64,000 nucleotides of DNA from Eubacteriales bacterium. Lineage in GTDB: Bacteria > Bacillota > Clostridia > Lachnospirales > Lachnospiraceae. Below are positions 45,588 through 53,442 of the stretch, in pieces. Under the pieces are notes generated by a model. That model was not told where the DNA came from and made no database searches. It saw only the letters and a program-made list of their open reading frames with translations. Position numbers and translations under genes: made by a program. Every line of letters begins with the position of its first letter. Position 1 is the first letter of the stretch. The stretch covers positions 41,214 through 105,213 of the forward strand of contig JAUNSV010000001.1 in the NCBI GenBank assembly GCA_030539055.1, written 5' to 3'.

Positions 45588-46816
45588 TTTATATCCTCTT
45601 CTTTAAATTTTTTTAAATCTTCTTTTGTATCTATATCTAAAAAGTCTTCTTCTAAAATGTGATACAAAAAAGCTTCAAACTTTTTTTCTTTAATTAATTC
45701 TCTTAGTCCTTTGTCGCCTTTAACTTCCATTGCTTTATCAAAAAATTTTTTCTGTATAAATGTTGGTGATGAAAGTTGATAATTTGATACAAAACAAGAT
45801 ATATCATTATTTGATAAAAGCGATAATCTTATAAAACTTTCAAATTCATTTTGTTTTAATCCTATTAGATCTCCTGGTACATAACAAATTGCATCTGTAT
45901 TATTTTTTAAATATTCAGTTGATATTCTTATAGTAGAAGAAAGTCCCTCATTCGCATTATCATTATATAAAACTATTTGCTTATTTGATGATTTTTGTTC
46001 TTCAATTATTTCTTTATGACTTGTAACTAGTACTATTTGTATATTTAAATCGTAATTAAATTTTTGTTTAAAATATTTTATTATGTTTAATTTGGTGTTA
46101 TTCAATGTATCTAGTACTATTTCATACATTTTTTTATTATTTATTTTATATAATAATTTATTTTCTCCAAATCTTATTGAAGAGCCAGATGCCATAAGTA
46201 CAAATGAAATATTTTTGTATTTTTTGTAATTATTTGATTTTGATAAGTCTACAATATGCGAGTAAATTTTTATATTTTTATATTTATTTTTTAATGGATT
46301 AATATAAAAATACTTCATAAATAATTTTAATATATGTTCATCTACTATTTTATCTTTATTATGCAATACTTCTAATATTTCTTTATTTGTATTTTGATTA
46401 ATATTTTCATTTATATTATCAAAAGCAGATTCGTACCTATGACACACTGCACTTATTTTTCTTCCTATTGCTTGAGCTCCAAAAACTATATGTATTTCGT
46501 TTGTATTATCTGGTATTACTGGTTCTTTTTTATCATTAGGTATTTTCATTGGTTTTGTTCTTGAACCATCTGCTTCTATTATTATGTAGTCATACTCTTT
46601 GCATACTCTTTTATACTCTTCATCTCCTATGTACCCTATTTTTCCACTGCCTGCATCTACTCCATAGCAATCAAAATATTTTGATTTTATATGGCACATA
46701 TGAGTTGTAGTTAGTACTGCTACTTTGTAATTTTTTTTTGCATAATACAAAGCAAGCTTAATTAAAATAGTAGTCTTTCCACCTGCTCCACAAATACTTA
46801 TTACATAAGATTTCAT
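45584..46816 (-). CDS. YqeC-MocA fusion: molybdenum-hydroxylase cofactor accessory protein
   Basis: 410 aa. Residues 1-200 match YqeC (selenium-dependent Mo-hydroxylase accessory): P-loop ICGAGGKTTILIKLA (8-22), TTTHM, IIIEADGSRTKPMK and FGAQAIG. Residues 203-410 match the MocA/YgfJ nucleotidyltransferase: FVLMASGSSIRFGENKLL (205-222) and CYVPGDL, which transfers CMP to molybdopterin. Elsewhere these are two separate genes. It overlaps potC and potD by 4 nt each, so it is part of the transporter operon. Confidence 0.78.
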   Translation of the reverse strand: MKSYVISICGAGGKTTILIKLALYYAKKNYKVAVLTTTHMCHIKSKYFDCYGVDAGSGKIGYIGDEEYKRVCKEYDYIIIEADGSRTKPMKIPNDKKEPVIPDNTNEIHIVFGAQAIGRKISAVCHRYESAFDNINENINQNTNKEILEVLHNKDKIVDEHILKLFMKYFYINPLKNKYKNIKIYSHIVDLSKSNNYKKYKNISFVLMASGSSIRFGENKLLYKINNKKMYEIVLDTLNNTKLNIIKYFKQKFNYDLNIQIVLVTSHKEIIEEQKSSNKQIVLYNDNANEGLSSTIRISTEYLKNNTDAICYVPGDLIGLKQNEFESFIRLSLLSNNDISCFVSNYQLSSPTFIQKKFFDKAMEVKGDKGLRELIKEKKFEAFLYHILEEDFLDIDTKEDLKKFKEEDIK

Positions 46817-47598
46817 TTTAGAACTTTCTCCTTTTTCTTATTTTGAAAAAAGTTCAATAGCACGAGTATTATAAATACTAGTAAAAATATGATTGTAGAA
46901 AGTGCATATATTGATGGTTTAACACCTCTTTTGGTTTGCGAGTATATAAGTGTAGATAAAGTATTAATTCCTGCACCTTTTGTAAAATATGTAATAATAA
47001 AATCATCTAAAGACATAGTGAATGCAAGCAAAAACCCTGATAACACTCCTGGCATAATATCTGGAAGTGTTACTTTAAAAAAAGCTTCTACTTCACTAGC
47101 ACCAAGGTCTAAGGCTGCATCTTGTAAACTTTGCTCATCTTTTGCAAGCTTAGGGAGTATAGATAAAATAACATAAGGCAAGTTGAAAGTAATATGTGCT
47201 AAAAGAATTGTTTTAAATCCAAGGCTTATACCAAAGGCTATAAATGATAAAAGAAGTGAAATACCTGTAACTATATCTGCATTTAGCATTGGTATATTTG
47301 TAATTCCTAAATAAAAACTTTTTCTTCTTCTTTTCATTTTTGATATAGCAAGTGATGCTAAAGTACCAATTACTACAGCTATGACAGAAGAAATAAGTGC
47401 TATTAATATTGTATTCCAAAGAGCATTCATAATCGCTTTGTCATTAAGCATCTCTTTGTACCAATTTAAAGAAAAACCACCCCAAGTTGCTCTTGAGCGT
47501 GATTTATTAAATGATAAAATAATTAAAGTAAACATAGGTACATATAAAAAAAGTACCATAAGAGTTAAATATGAATTTTTAATTATTTTTTTTATCAC
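46813..47598 (-). CDS. potC: PotC-like ABC permease
   Basis: 261 aa, six membrane helices with the EAA-type loop DAALDLGASEVEAFFKVTLP. It couples to both neighbours by 4-nt overlaps. Spermidine/putrescine type by family. Confidence 0.9.
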   Translation of the reverse strand: MIKKIIKNSYLTLMVLFLYVPMFTLIILSFNKSRSRATWGGFSLNWYKEMLNDKAIMNALWNTILIALISSVIAVVIGTLASLAISKMKRRRKSFYLGITNIPMLNADIVTGISLLLSFIAFGISLGFKTILLAHITFNLPYVILSILPKLAKDEQSLQDAALDLGASEVEAFFKVTLPDIMPGVLSGFLLAFTMSLDDFIITYFTKGAGINTLSTLIYSQTKRGVKPSIYALSTIIFLLVFIILVLLNFFQNKKKEKVLK

Positions 47599-48416
47599 AT
47601 TAAAATTTTATCATCTTTTTCTGAGTGTCTATCAACAAAAGATGTTATTATTAAAATAAATATAACTAAAACTATGGAAAGCCCTGCTCCTCTATGCCAA
47701 TTGCTTGATTGAATAAACTCTTGCTCTATAACATTTCCTATAAGAAGTATTTGACCACCACCCAAAATATTTGGAATAGCTACTGTTGTAAGTGAGGGAA
47801 TAAAAACCATTGTAATACCACTTATGATTCCTGGCATAGAAAGTGGTATGATGATTTTTATTAAAACATTAAAAAAGTTAGCGCCTAAATCATAAGCTGC
47901 ATTTATAGTATTATCATCTATTTTGGTGAGTGAATTGTATATTGGTAAAATCATAAAAGGTAAAAAATCATATACCATACCAAGGACTATAGCTATTGGT
48001 GTATTAATAATATCTAAGCGTGGTAAGCCAAGTAAAAGTAAAAAACTATTTATTATACCTTTTTTTTCTAACAAAGTAAGCCAGGCTACTATTCTTAATA
48101 ATGAATTCATCCACATAGGCAAAATAAATAAAAAAACTAAAAAAGAGCTTTTGCCAACATTCATATTTTTTAATATAAGAGCTAGTGGGTATGAAATAAT
48201 TAAACATATTATAGTACTAATTAATGATAATTCTAAAGATAAAATTAATGATTTTAAATTATCTTGATTAAAAATTGACAAAATATTTTCTATAGTAAAT
48301 TGATTCAATTTATTTGTAAATCCAAAATATATCATAAACAAAAGTGGAACGATTATAAAACAAATCATCCAAATTGTGTATGGTAGTATTATTATATTTT
48401 TTGTTTTTTTATTCAT
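47595..48416 (-). CDS. potB: PotB-like ABC permease
   Basis: 273 aa, six membrane helices, EAA loop NAAYDLGANFFNVLIKIIIPLS. 1-nt overlap with potA and 4-nt overlap with potC. Confidence 0.9.
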   Translation of the reverse strand: MNKKTKNIIILPYTIWMICFIIVPLLFMIYFGFTNKLNQFTIENILSIFNQDNLKSLILSLELSLISTIICLIISYPLALILKNMNVGKSSFLVFLFILPMWMNSLLRIVAWLTLLEKKGIINSFLLLLGLPRLDIINTPIAIVLGMVYDFLPFMILPIYNSLTKIDDNTINAAYDLGANFFNVLIKIIIPLSMPGIISGITMVFIPSLTTVAIPNILGGGQILLIGNVIEQEFIQSSNWHRGAGLSIVLVIFILIITSFVDRHSEKDDKILM

Positions 48417-49498
48417 TATACATCTATCTCTAATGCTCTCTCATCTTCTGATGATGGTTTATTCATAATTTGAATATTTTCTGGTTCAACAAATATTCCG
48501 ACTTCCTTTCCTTTTTCTACATAATCTGTAGAATGAATAAGCCACTCAAAGCCATCGTAAGTTTTGCATTCCATTTCATACATCTCGCCTTTAAATATTG
48601 CACCAGTCATTACACCTTTTAAGAGAGTCTTTTCACTATTTATATCAATTATATCCACATCTTCTGGTCTAATAACTACATCAACTGGTTTATTTTTTCC
48701 AAAGCCTTTATCTATACATTTAAATTTTGAACCAAATATTTCTACGCAGTAATCCTCTATCATTTTTCCTGGCACTATATTTGAGTCGCCTATAAATGTA
48801 GCAACAAAAGCATTCTCTGGTTCATTATATATTTGCTCAGGACTTCCCATTTGCTGAATATAACCTTGGTTCATAACTACTATTGTATCGGACATAGTAA
48901 GAGCTTCCTCTTGGTCGTGAGTTACATAAATAAATGTTATACCAAGCTCTTTTTTTAATCTAATAAGTTCATATTGCATCTCTTGCCTTAATTTAAGATC
49001 TAGCGCACCTAGTGGTTCATCAAGTAACAAAAGTCGTGGTTCATTAACTATAGCACGAGCTATAGCTATACGCTGTTGTTGACCACCAGATAAAGATGTA
49101 ACATCTCTTTTTTCGAATCCATCTAAATTAACTAATTTTAATGCATAAGAAATTTTGTCCCTAATATATTGTTCATTTTTTTTCTTTATACGCAAACCAA
49201 AAGCAATGTTTTCAAATACATTCATATGTGGAAACAAAGCGTATTTTTGAAAAACAGTATTCAATTGTCTTTTATTTGGGGAAAGTGTGGTGATATCGTT
49301 GCCATCAAATATGACTCTTCCTTTGTCTGCTGTTATGAAACCACCTATAATACGAAGTGTAGTTGTTTTACCACAACCAGATGGTCCAAGTAGAGTAACA
49401 AAAGAATTTTCTTTGATATCTAATTTTAGTTCATCTAATACTAAATCACCATCAAAAGATTTAGAAATATTCTCTAGGGAAATTAATAGATTTTCCAA
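48416..49498 (-). CDS. potA: PotA-like ABC ATPase
   Basis: 360 aa starting with TTG. Walker [17 protein letters not shown]-loop QKYALFPHM, signature [17 protein letters not shown], Walker [13 protein letters not shown] and a C-terminal TOBE domain. GAGG lies 10 nt before the TTG; an overlapping six-codon frame (ATG..TAA) in the leader lies just upstream. First gene of the operon. Confidence 0.92.
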   Translation of the reverse strand: MENLLISLENISKSFDGDLVLDELKLDIKENSFVTLLGPSGCGKTTTLRIIGGFITADKGRVIFDGNDITTLSPNKRQLNTVFQKYALFPHMNVFENIAFGLRIKKKNEQYIRDKISYALKLVNLDGFEKRDVTSLSGGQQQRIAIARAIVNEPRLLLLDEPLGALDLKLRQEMQYELIRLKKELGITFIYVTHDQEEALTMSDTIVVMNQGYIQQMGSPEQIYNEPENAFVATFIGDSNIVPGKMIEDYCVEIFGSKFKCIDKGFGKNKPVDVVIRPEDVDIIDINSEKTLLKGVMTGAIFKGEMYEMECKTYDGFEWLIHSTDYVEKGKEVGIFVEPENIQIMNKPSSEDERALEIDV

Positions 49499-49515
49499 TT
49501 CATAAAAACCTCACA

Positions 49516-49530
49516 GGGGGCATAAACCCC
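49516..49530 (-). promoter_or_regulatory. GGGG/CCCC hairpin in the potA leader
   Basis: GGGG-TTTATG-CCCC on the minus strand, about 20 nt before the potA start. Might hide or expose the ribosome site. Confidence 0.35.
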
Positions 49531-49587
49531 TTCCTTCTTACAATATTTTTTTTAGCATATAAAACGCCATAAGGTTTATAAATAAAA

Positions 49588-49661
49588 AAATAGTGAAATT
49601 TATTATACTTGAAAATATGATAAATATCAAGGGTAAATATCAAGTAATTATTTCACTATTT
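49588..49661 (-). terminator. Long-stem terminator of the rplKA operon
   Basis: 12-bp perfect arms (49588-49599 and 49650-49661, AAATAGTGAAAT type) with an inner TACTTGA/TCAAGTA stem; a T-run follows on the minus strand. The potA promoter lies inside the loop. Confidence 0.65.
49602..49630 (-). promoter_or_regulatory. Promoter of the pot operon, inside the terminator loop
   Basis: TTGATA (49625-49630), 17-bp spacer, TATAAT (49602-49607), minus strand. About 100 nt of leader precede potA. Confidence 0.6.
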
Positions 49662-49676
49662 ATGTTTTTAATTATA

Positions 49677-49778
49677 TTAAAATTTTAAATAAGTTAGTAT
49701 CATTGGCACTATCATTGCAAGCACTAAAACTATTGCTATGACAATCCCTATTGTTTTTTGTGTTTTTTTTCTCATCAT
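49677..49778 (-). CDS. 33-aa single-pass membrane peptide
   Basis: Open frame beginning MMRKKTQKTIGIVIAIV: four basic residues among the first eight, then one hydrophobic helix of about 20 residues and LTYLKF at the end. Similar tiny membrane peptides are conserved in Clostridia (DUF4044-like). GGAG lies 11 nt before the first ATG. It follows rplA by 24 nt. Function unknown. Confidence 0.55.
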   Translation of the reverse strand: MMRKKTQKTIGIVIAIVLVLAMIVPMILTYLKF

Positions 49779-49802
49779 AATAATTTAATCTCCATTAATA
49801 TA

Positions 49803-50504
49803 TTATGCATTCATCAATTTGCTAACATTTAATTTGACTCCAGGTCCCATAGTAGAAGAAAGAGTTACTGATTTTAAGTATGCACCTTTTAGTGATTGAG
49901 GTCTTGCTTTTACTATAGCACTCATAATAGTATCAAAATTGCCTTGCAATTTATCTTGTTCAAAAGATGCTTTACCTACTGGCACATGAATAATATTAGA
50001 TTTATCTAATCTGTATTCTACTTTACCAGCTTTTACATCATTTATTGCTTTTGTGATGTCTTGAGTTACTGTTCCAGTTTTTGGGTTTGGCATAAGACCT
50101 TTTGGCCCAAGTATTTTTGCTAATTTGCCTATTGTACCCATCATATCTGGAGTTGCTATTACAGAATCAAAACCAAGCCAACCTTCATTTTGTATTTTTT
50201 GTACATATTCATCTACACCTACAAAGTCTGCTCCAGCAGCTGTAGCTTCATCTGCTTTTGCATCTTTTGCAAATACTAAAATACGCACCTTTTTTCCTGT
50301 ACCATTTGGCAATACTACAGAGCCTCTAATTTGTTGCTCGGCATATTTTCCATCACAACCTGTTTTAATATGCAATTCTATAGTTTCATCAAATTTTGCT
50401 GTAGCATTCTTTTTTACTAAAGAAATAGCATCATTTGAATCATAAAAAGTAGCTGGTTGAACATTAGCTATTTTTGCTTTATATAATTTTCCTCTTCTTT
50501 TCAT
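49803..50504 (-). CDS. rplA: 50S ribosomal protein L1
   Basis: 233 aa from ATG at 50504 (GGGGGAG just upstream; a longer frame runs into rplK). Starts [13 protein letters not shown] and carries the [14 protein letters not shown] signature. As a repressor L1 normally binds its own mRNA. Followed by the small membrane peptide, not by rplJ. Confidence 0.96.
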   Translation of the reverse strand: MKRRGKLYKAKIANVQPATFYDSNDAISLVKKNATAKFDETIELHIKTGCDGKYAEQQIRGSVVLPNGTGKKVRILVFAKDAKADEATAAGADFVGVDEYVQKIQNEGWLGFDSVIATPDMMGTIGKLAKILGPKGLMPNPKTGTVTQDITKAINDVKAGKVEYRLDKSNIIHVPVGKASFEQDKLQGNFDTIMSAIVKARPQSLKGAYLKSVTLSSTMGPGVKLNVSKLMNA

Positions 50505-50515
50505 TACACTCCCCC

Positions 50516-50941
50516 TTATTCTTCCACAACAACGCCCATAGAGCGACATGTTCCTGCAATCATACTCATTGCTGATTCGATACTAGATGCATTTAAATCT
50601 GGCATTTTCTCTTCGGCAATTTTTCTTAATTGCTCTTTTTTGATTGTGGCAACTTTTGTTTTGTTTGGAACGCCTGAACCTGATTTTAAGTTCAATGCTT
50701 TCTTAATCAAAACTGCTGCTGGTGGTGTTTTAGTAATGAATGTAAAACTTTTGTCGGCATACACAGTTATTACTACGGGAATAAGAACATCTCCCTTATC
50801 TTGTGTGCGTGCGTTAAAATCTTTTGTAAATTGAACAATATTTACTCCCCATTGTCCTAGGGCTGGTCCTACTGGTGGAGCTGGTGTAGCTTTTCCTGCA
50901 GGAATTTGTAATTTGATATAACCGTCAATCTTTTTTGCCAT
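50516..50941 (-). CDS. rplK: 50S ribosomal protein L11
   Basis: 141 aa, starting [20 protein letters not shown], with the [11 protein letters not shown] and [13 protein letters not shown] blocks. AAGGAGG before the ATG. 12 nt before rplA. Confidence 0.97.
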   Translation of the reverse strand: MAKKIDGYIKLQIPAGKATPAPPVGPALGQWGVNIVQFTKDFNARTQDKGDVLIPVVITVYADKSFTFITKTPPAAVLIKKALNLKSGSGVPNKTKVATIKKEQLRKIAEEKMPDLNASSIESAMSMIAGTCRSMGVVVEE

Positions 50942-50985
50942 TTGTTTTTCCTCCTTGGTTTTAGCGAGTGTTTACTCTCCCATAA
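50942..50985 (-). promoter_or_regulatory. rplK leader hairpin, possible L1-binding site
   Basis: On the minus strand GGGAGAGTAAACACTCGCTAA lies 20-40 nt before the rplK start; GAGT-AAAC-ACTC can pair (50966-50977). L1 represses rplKA by binding such a leader in other bacteria; the match here is by position and shape only. Confidence 0.35.
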
Positions 50986-51028
50986 TTTATATGAAATTCC
51001 AAAATGGAATACATATTCTTTAAAAAAA

Positions 51029-51565
51029 TTATAATCTTTTCACATCTGCAAATGATAATTCTACAGGTGTTTCTCTTCCAAACATTTCTACTCCTATTGT
51101 AACTGTTTTATGTGCTTTGTTTATACTAGTTACTTTGCCAATTGTGTCTTTCCAAGCACCACTAGTTACTACTATAGAATCTCCCTCTTCAAAATTAATT
51201 ACTATTTCTTTTTCTTGACCAGATAACAATTCTACTTCTGATGGAGATATAGGAACAGGATTTGATCCAGGGCCTACAAAGCCAGTTACTCCCCTTGTAT
51301 TTCTGATAACATACCAAGTTTCATCTGTCATAATCATACGAACTAAAATATATCCTGGAAAAAGTTTTTTGTCTGACTTTTTTTCTTTTCCATTTTTTAA
51401 TTCTGTAACAGTTTGCTTTGGTACTGTAATCTCAAAAATATAATCTTGCAAATTTCTATTTTCAATTGTTTTTTCGATATCTGCTTTTACTTTGTCTTCA
51501 TACCCAGAGTATGTATGTGCTACATACCAAGCTGGTTTATCTTCATATCTGTTTTTTTGTTGCAT
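51029..51565 (-). CDS. nusG: Transcription antitermination protein NusG
   Basis: 178 aa. NGN domain (WYVAHTYSGYEDKVK start), then KOW motif near GDSIVVTSGAWKDTIGKV. Usual neighbours secE and rplK. Start has GAGG 11 nt upstream, somewhat far. Confidence 0.96.
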   Translation of the reverse strand: MQQKNRYEDKPAWYVAHTYSGYEDKVKADIEKTIENRNLQDYIFEITVPKQTVTELKNGKEKKSDKKLFPGYILVRMIMTDETWYVIRNTRGVTGFVGPGSNPVPISPSEVELLSGQEKEIVINFEEGDSIVVTSGAWKDTIGKVTSINKAHKTVTIGVEMFGRETPVELSFADVKRL

Positions 51566-51580
51566 AATTTATAATACCTC

Positions 51581-51763
51581 TCATTTTAAAATAAAACTAA
51601 AACCTGTAGATATTATAATATCTAAAACTGCAATTATAACACCTATGATTATAGAACCTGTAAGTACACAAACAGAATCTTTCCATATTTTCTCTGTGTT
51701 TGGAAAAATGATTTTGTTGAATTCTATTTTCATATTTTTGAAAATATTTGAAATCTTACTCAT
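51581..51763 (-). CDS. secE: SecE translocase subunit
   Basis: 60 aa, single membrane helix type. IEFNKIIFPNTEKIWKDS motif precedes the helix. ATG overlaps the rpmG stop (TAATG). Confidence 0.9.
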   Translation of the reverse strand: MSKISNIFKNMKIEFNKIIFPNTEKIWKDSVCVLTGSIIIGVIIAVLDIIISTGFSFILK

Positions 51764-51921
51764 TACTTAGACTCCTTATGCATAGTGTGTCTGTGGCATT
51801 TTGCACAAAACTTTTTTGTTTCTATACGATCGGGATGCTCTTTCTTGTTTTTTGTTGTATCATAATTTCTCATTTTACACTCTGTGCATTCTAGAGTTAT
51901 TTTTGTTCTCTTACTTGCCAT
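51763..51921 (-). CDS. rpmG: 50S ribosomal protein L33
   Basis: 52 aa zinc-form L33 with two CxxC pairs (C12/C15, C39/C42), opening [20 protein letters not shown] before the ATG. First gene of the secE-nusG-rplKA operon. Usual Firmicutes order. Confidence 0.93.
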   Translation of the reverse strand: MASKRTKITLECTECKMRNYDTTKNKKEHPDRIETKKFCAKCHRHTMHKESK

Positions 51922-51935
51922 TTTTATTCCTCCAT

Positions 51936-51950
51936 CAATTGTTACAATTG
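51936..51950. repeat. 15-bp inverted repeat before rpmG
   Basis: CAATTGTTACAATTG, two palindromic CAATTG hexamers around TTA, 15 nt before the rpmG start. May be a protein or RNA structure site. Confidence 0.35.
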
Positions 51951-51964
51951 TCCTACATTAAAAA

Positions 51965-51980
51965 AAAGGGTCTCCCCTTT
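51965..51980 (-). terminator. GNRA-loop terminator/attenuator in the rpmG leader
   Basis: AAAGGG-GAGA-CCCTTT (minus strand) directly followed by more T. It lies after the promoter and 44 nt before the rpmG ATG, so it is in the leader of the operon. The stem is short (6 bp) but closed by a GAGA loop. Confidence 0.55.
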
Positions 51981-51990
51981 AGATGTAAAA

Positions 51991-52019
51991 ATATTATCAA
52001 AAATATTAAGAAAAGTCAA
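51991..52019 (-). promoter_or_regulatory. Promoter of rpmG-secE-nusG-rplKA
   Basis: TTGACT (52014-52019), 17-bp spacer, TAATAT (51991-51996), minus strand. Transcription would start near 51984, just ahead of the GNRA hairpin. Confidence 0.75.
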
Positions 52020-52036
52020 GTGTATTTTTTATAAAA

Positions 52037-52070
52037 AAAAGAAGCAAAAAATTTCTCTTTTGCTTCTTTT
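52037..52070 (-). terminator. Terminator after the NCS2 permease gene
   Basis: AAAAGAAGCAAAA (52037-52049) and TTTTGCTTCTTTT (52058-52070) with an 8-nt loop and a T-run on the minus strand. Confidence 0.85.
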
Positions 52071-52103
52071 AATAATAAAATATGATAATAAAATTCTACT
52101 ATA

Positions 52104-52152
52104 TATTACATATTATATATTATATATTATTTATGATTTATGATTTATGATT
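52104..52152. repeat. Heptamer tandem array at the permease stop
   Basis: Seven 7-mers in phase: TATTACA, TATTATA x2, TATTATT, then TATGATT x3. The last copies cover the TAA stop of the permease gene at 52145-52147. Confidence 0.75.
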
Positions 52153-53413
52153 CAAATTCGTAATCTTTTCCTGGTAATATAGCATTAAGTATTATACCAA
52201 AAATAGCAGCTGATGCAAGACCACCAAATTGTAGAGTTGTAGAAGCACCTAAACTAATTTGAATAGGTTGAGAATTAAATGCTAATCCAGATACCATTAT
52301 TACAGCAGCAATTAAAACATTTCTTTGATTTGCAAAATCTACTTTATGCTCTACTAATGTTCTTAAACCTATAGCAGAAATCATTCCATATAATACGAAT
52401 GAAATACCACCAATTATTTCTGATGGAATTGTATTTATAAATCCATCTACAGCTGGGAACAATGATAATAATAGTGCTACTACAGCAGCTACTCTTAATA
52501 CAAATGGATCATAAACTCCTGTAAGAGCTACAACACCAGTATTCTCTGAATATGTAGTATTAGCTGGTCCACCAAGTAAACCTGCAATTGATGTTCCTAT
52601 ACCATCTCCAAGAAGTGTTCTTGTAAGTCCTGGGTCTTTAATAAAGTTTTTTCCTACTGTGGCACCAACTGCTGCAACATCGCCTACATGCTCTATAATA
52701 GCAGCGAGTGATACAACAACAAATGTTACTACAGCTCCGATTTCGAACTTAGGGAAGAAGAAAGGTGGTAAAGCTACTATAGCATTACTACCAATTGAAG
52801 TGAAATCAACCCAACCAAATACACAAGCAACAATATAAGATACTATTATAGAAATAAGAATAGGCAAGATTTTTACCATTCCTTTTCCAAAAATATTGCA
52901 TACAATAATAACAACTATTGCAATTATTGCTAAAGAATATCTTGCTGGTTGTCCAGATGATACAATATTATTTAGTGCTGATGGAGCAAGAATTAGTCCT
53001 ATAAGCACAATAATTGGTCCTGTAACTATAGGAGGAAACAATTTCATTACTTTTTTTACACCAAAAACTTGAATAAGTCCTGCAAGTACAACATACACAA
53101 GACCAGCACATAATACGCCACCTGTTGCATAAGGCAATTTCGCTGGATCCCCACTAGCAACTGAGGCAAAAGCTCCCAAAAATGCAAATGAAGAACCAAG
53201 GTATACAGGCACTTTACCTTTTGTAATAAAATGAAACCAAAGTGTAGCTATACCTGCACAAAACAAAGTAACTGATACAGACAGACCTGTTAAAAGTGGA
53301 ACAAGAACTGTAGCACCGAACATAGCAAAAACATGTTGCAAGCCTAAAACAATAGTCTTCGGCATACCTAGTTGCTTTCTGGCATCATATATGCCATTTT
53401 TAAAATCTTCCAT
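52145..53413 (-). CDS. NCS2-family uracil/xanthine permease
   Basis: 422 aa, about 14 membrane helices. NCS2 signatures include IIEHVGDVAAVGATV and GGPANTTYSENTGVVALTG. Imports uracil or xanthine with H+/Na+. It closes the purine operon after the xanthine dehydrogenase genes, so xanthine, hypoxanthine or uric acid is the likely substrate. Its 3' end lies in the heptamer repeat. Confidence 0.9.
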   Translation of the reverse strand: MEDFKNGIYDARKQLGMPKTIVLGLQHVFAMFGATVLVPLLTGLSVSVTLFCAGIATLWFHFITKGKVPVYLGSSFAFLGAFASVASGDPAKLPYATGGVLCAGLVYVVLAGLIQVFGVKKVMKLFPPIVTGPIIVLIGLILAPSALNNIVSSGQPARYSLAIIAIVVIIVCNIFGKGMVKILPILISIIVSYIVACVFGWVDFTSIGSNAIVALPPFFFPKFEIGAVVTFVVVSLAAIIEHVGDVAAVGATVGKNFIKDPGLTRTLLGDGIGTSIAGLLGGPANTTYSENTGVVALTGVYDPFVLRVAAVVALLLSLFPAVDGFINTIPSEIIGGISFVLYGMISAIGLRTLVEHKVDFANQRNVLIAAVIMVSGLAFNSQPIQISLGASTTLQFGGLASAAIFGIILNAILPGKDYEFES

Positions 53414-53442
53414 AAAATCCTCCTTTTTTTGTTTTAATTCAT

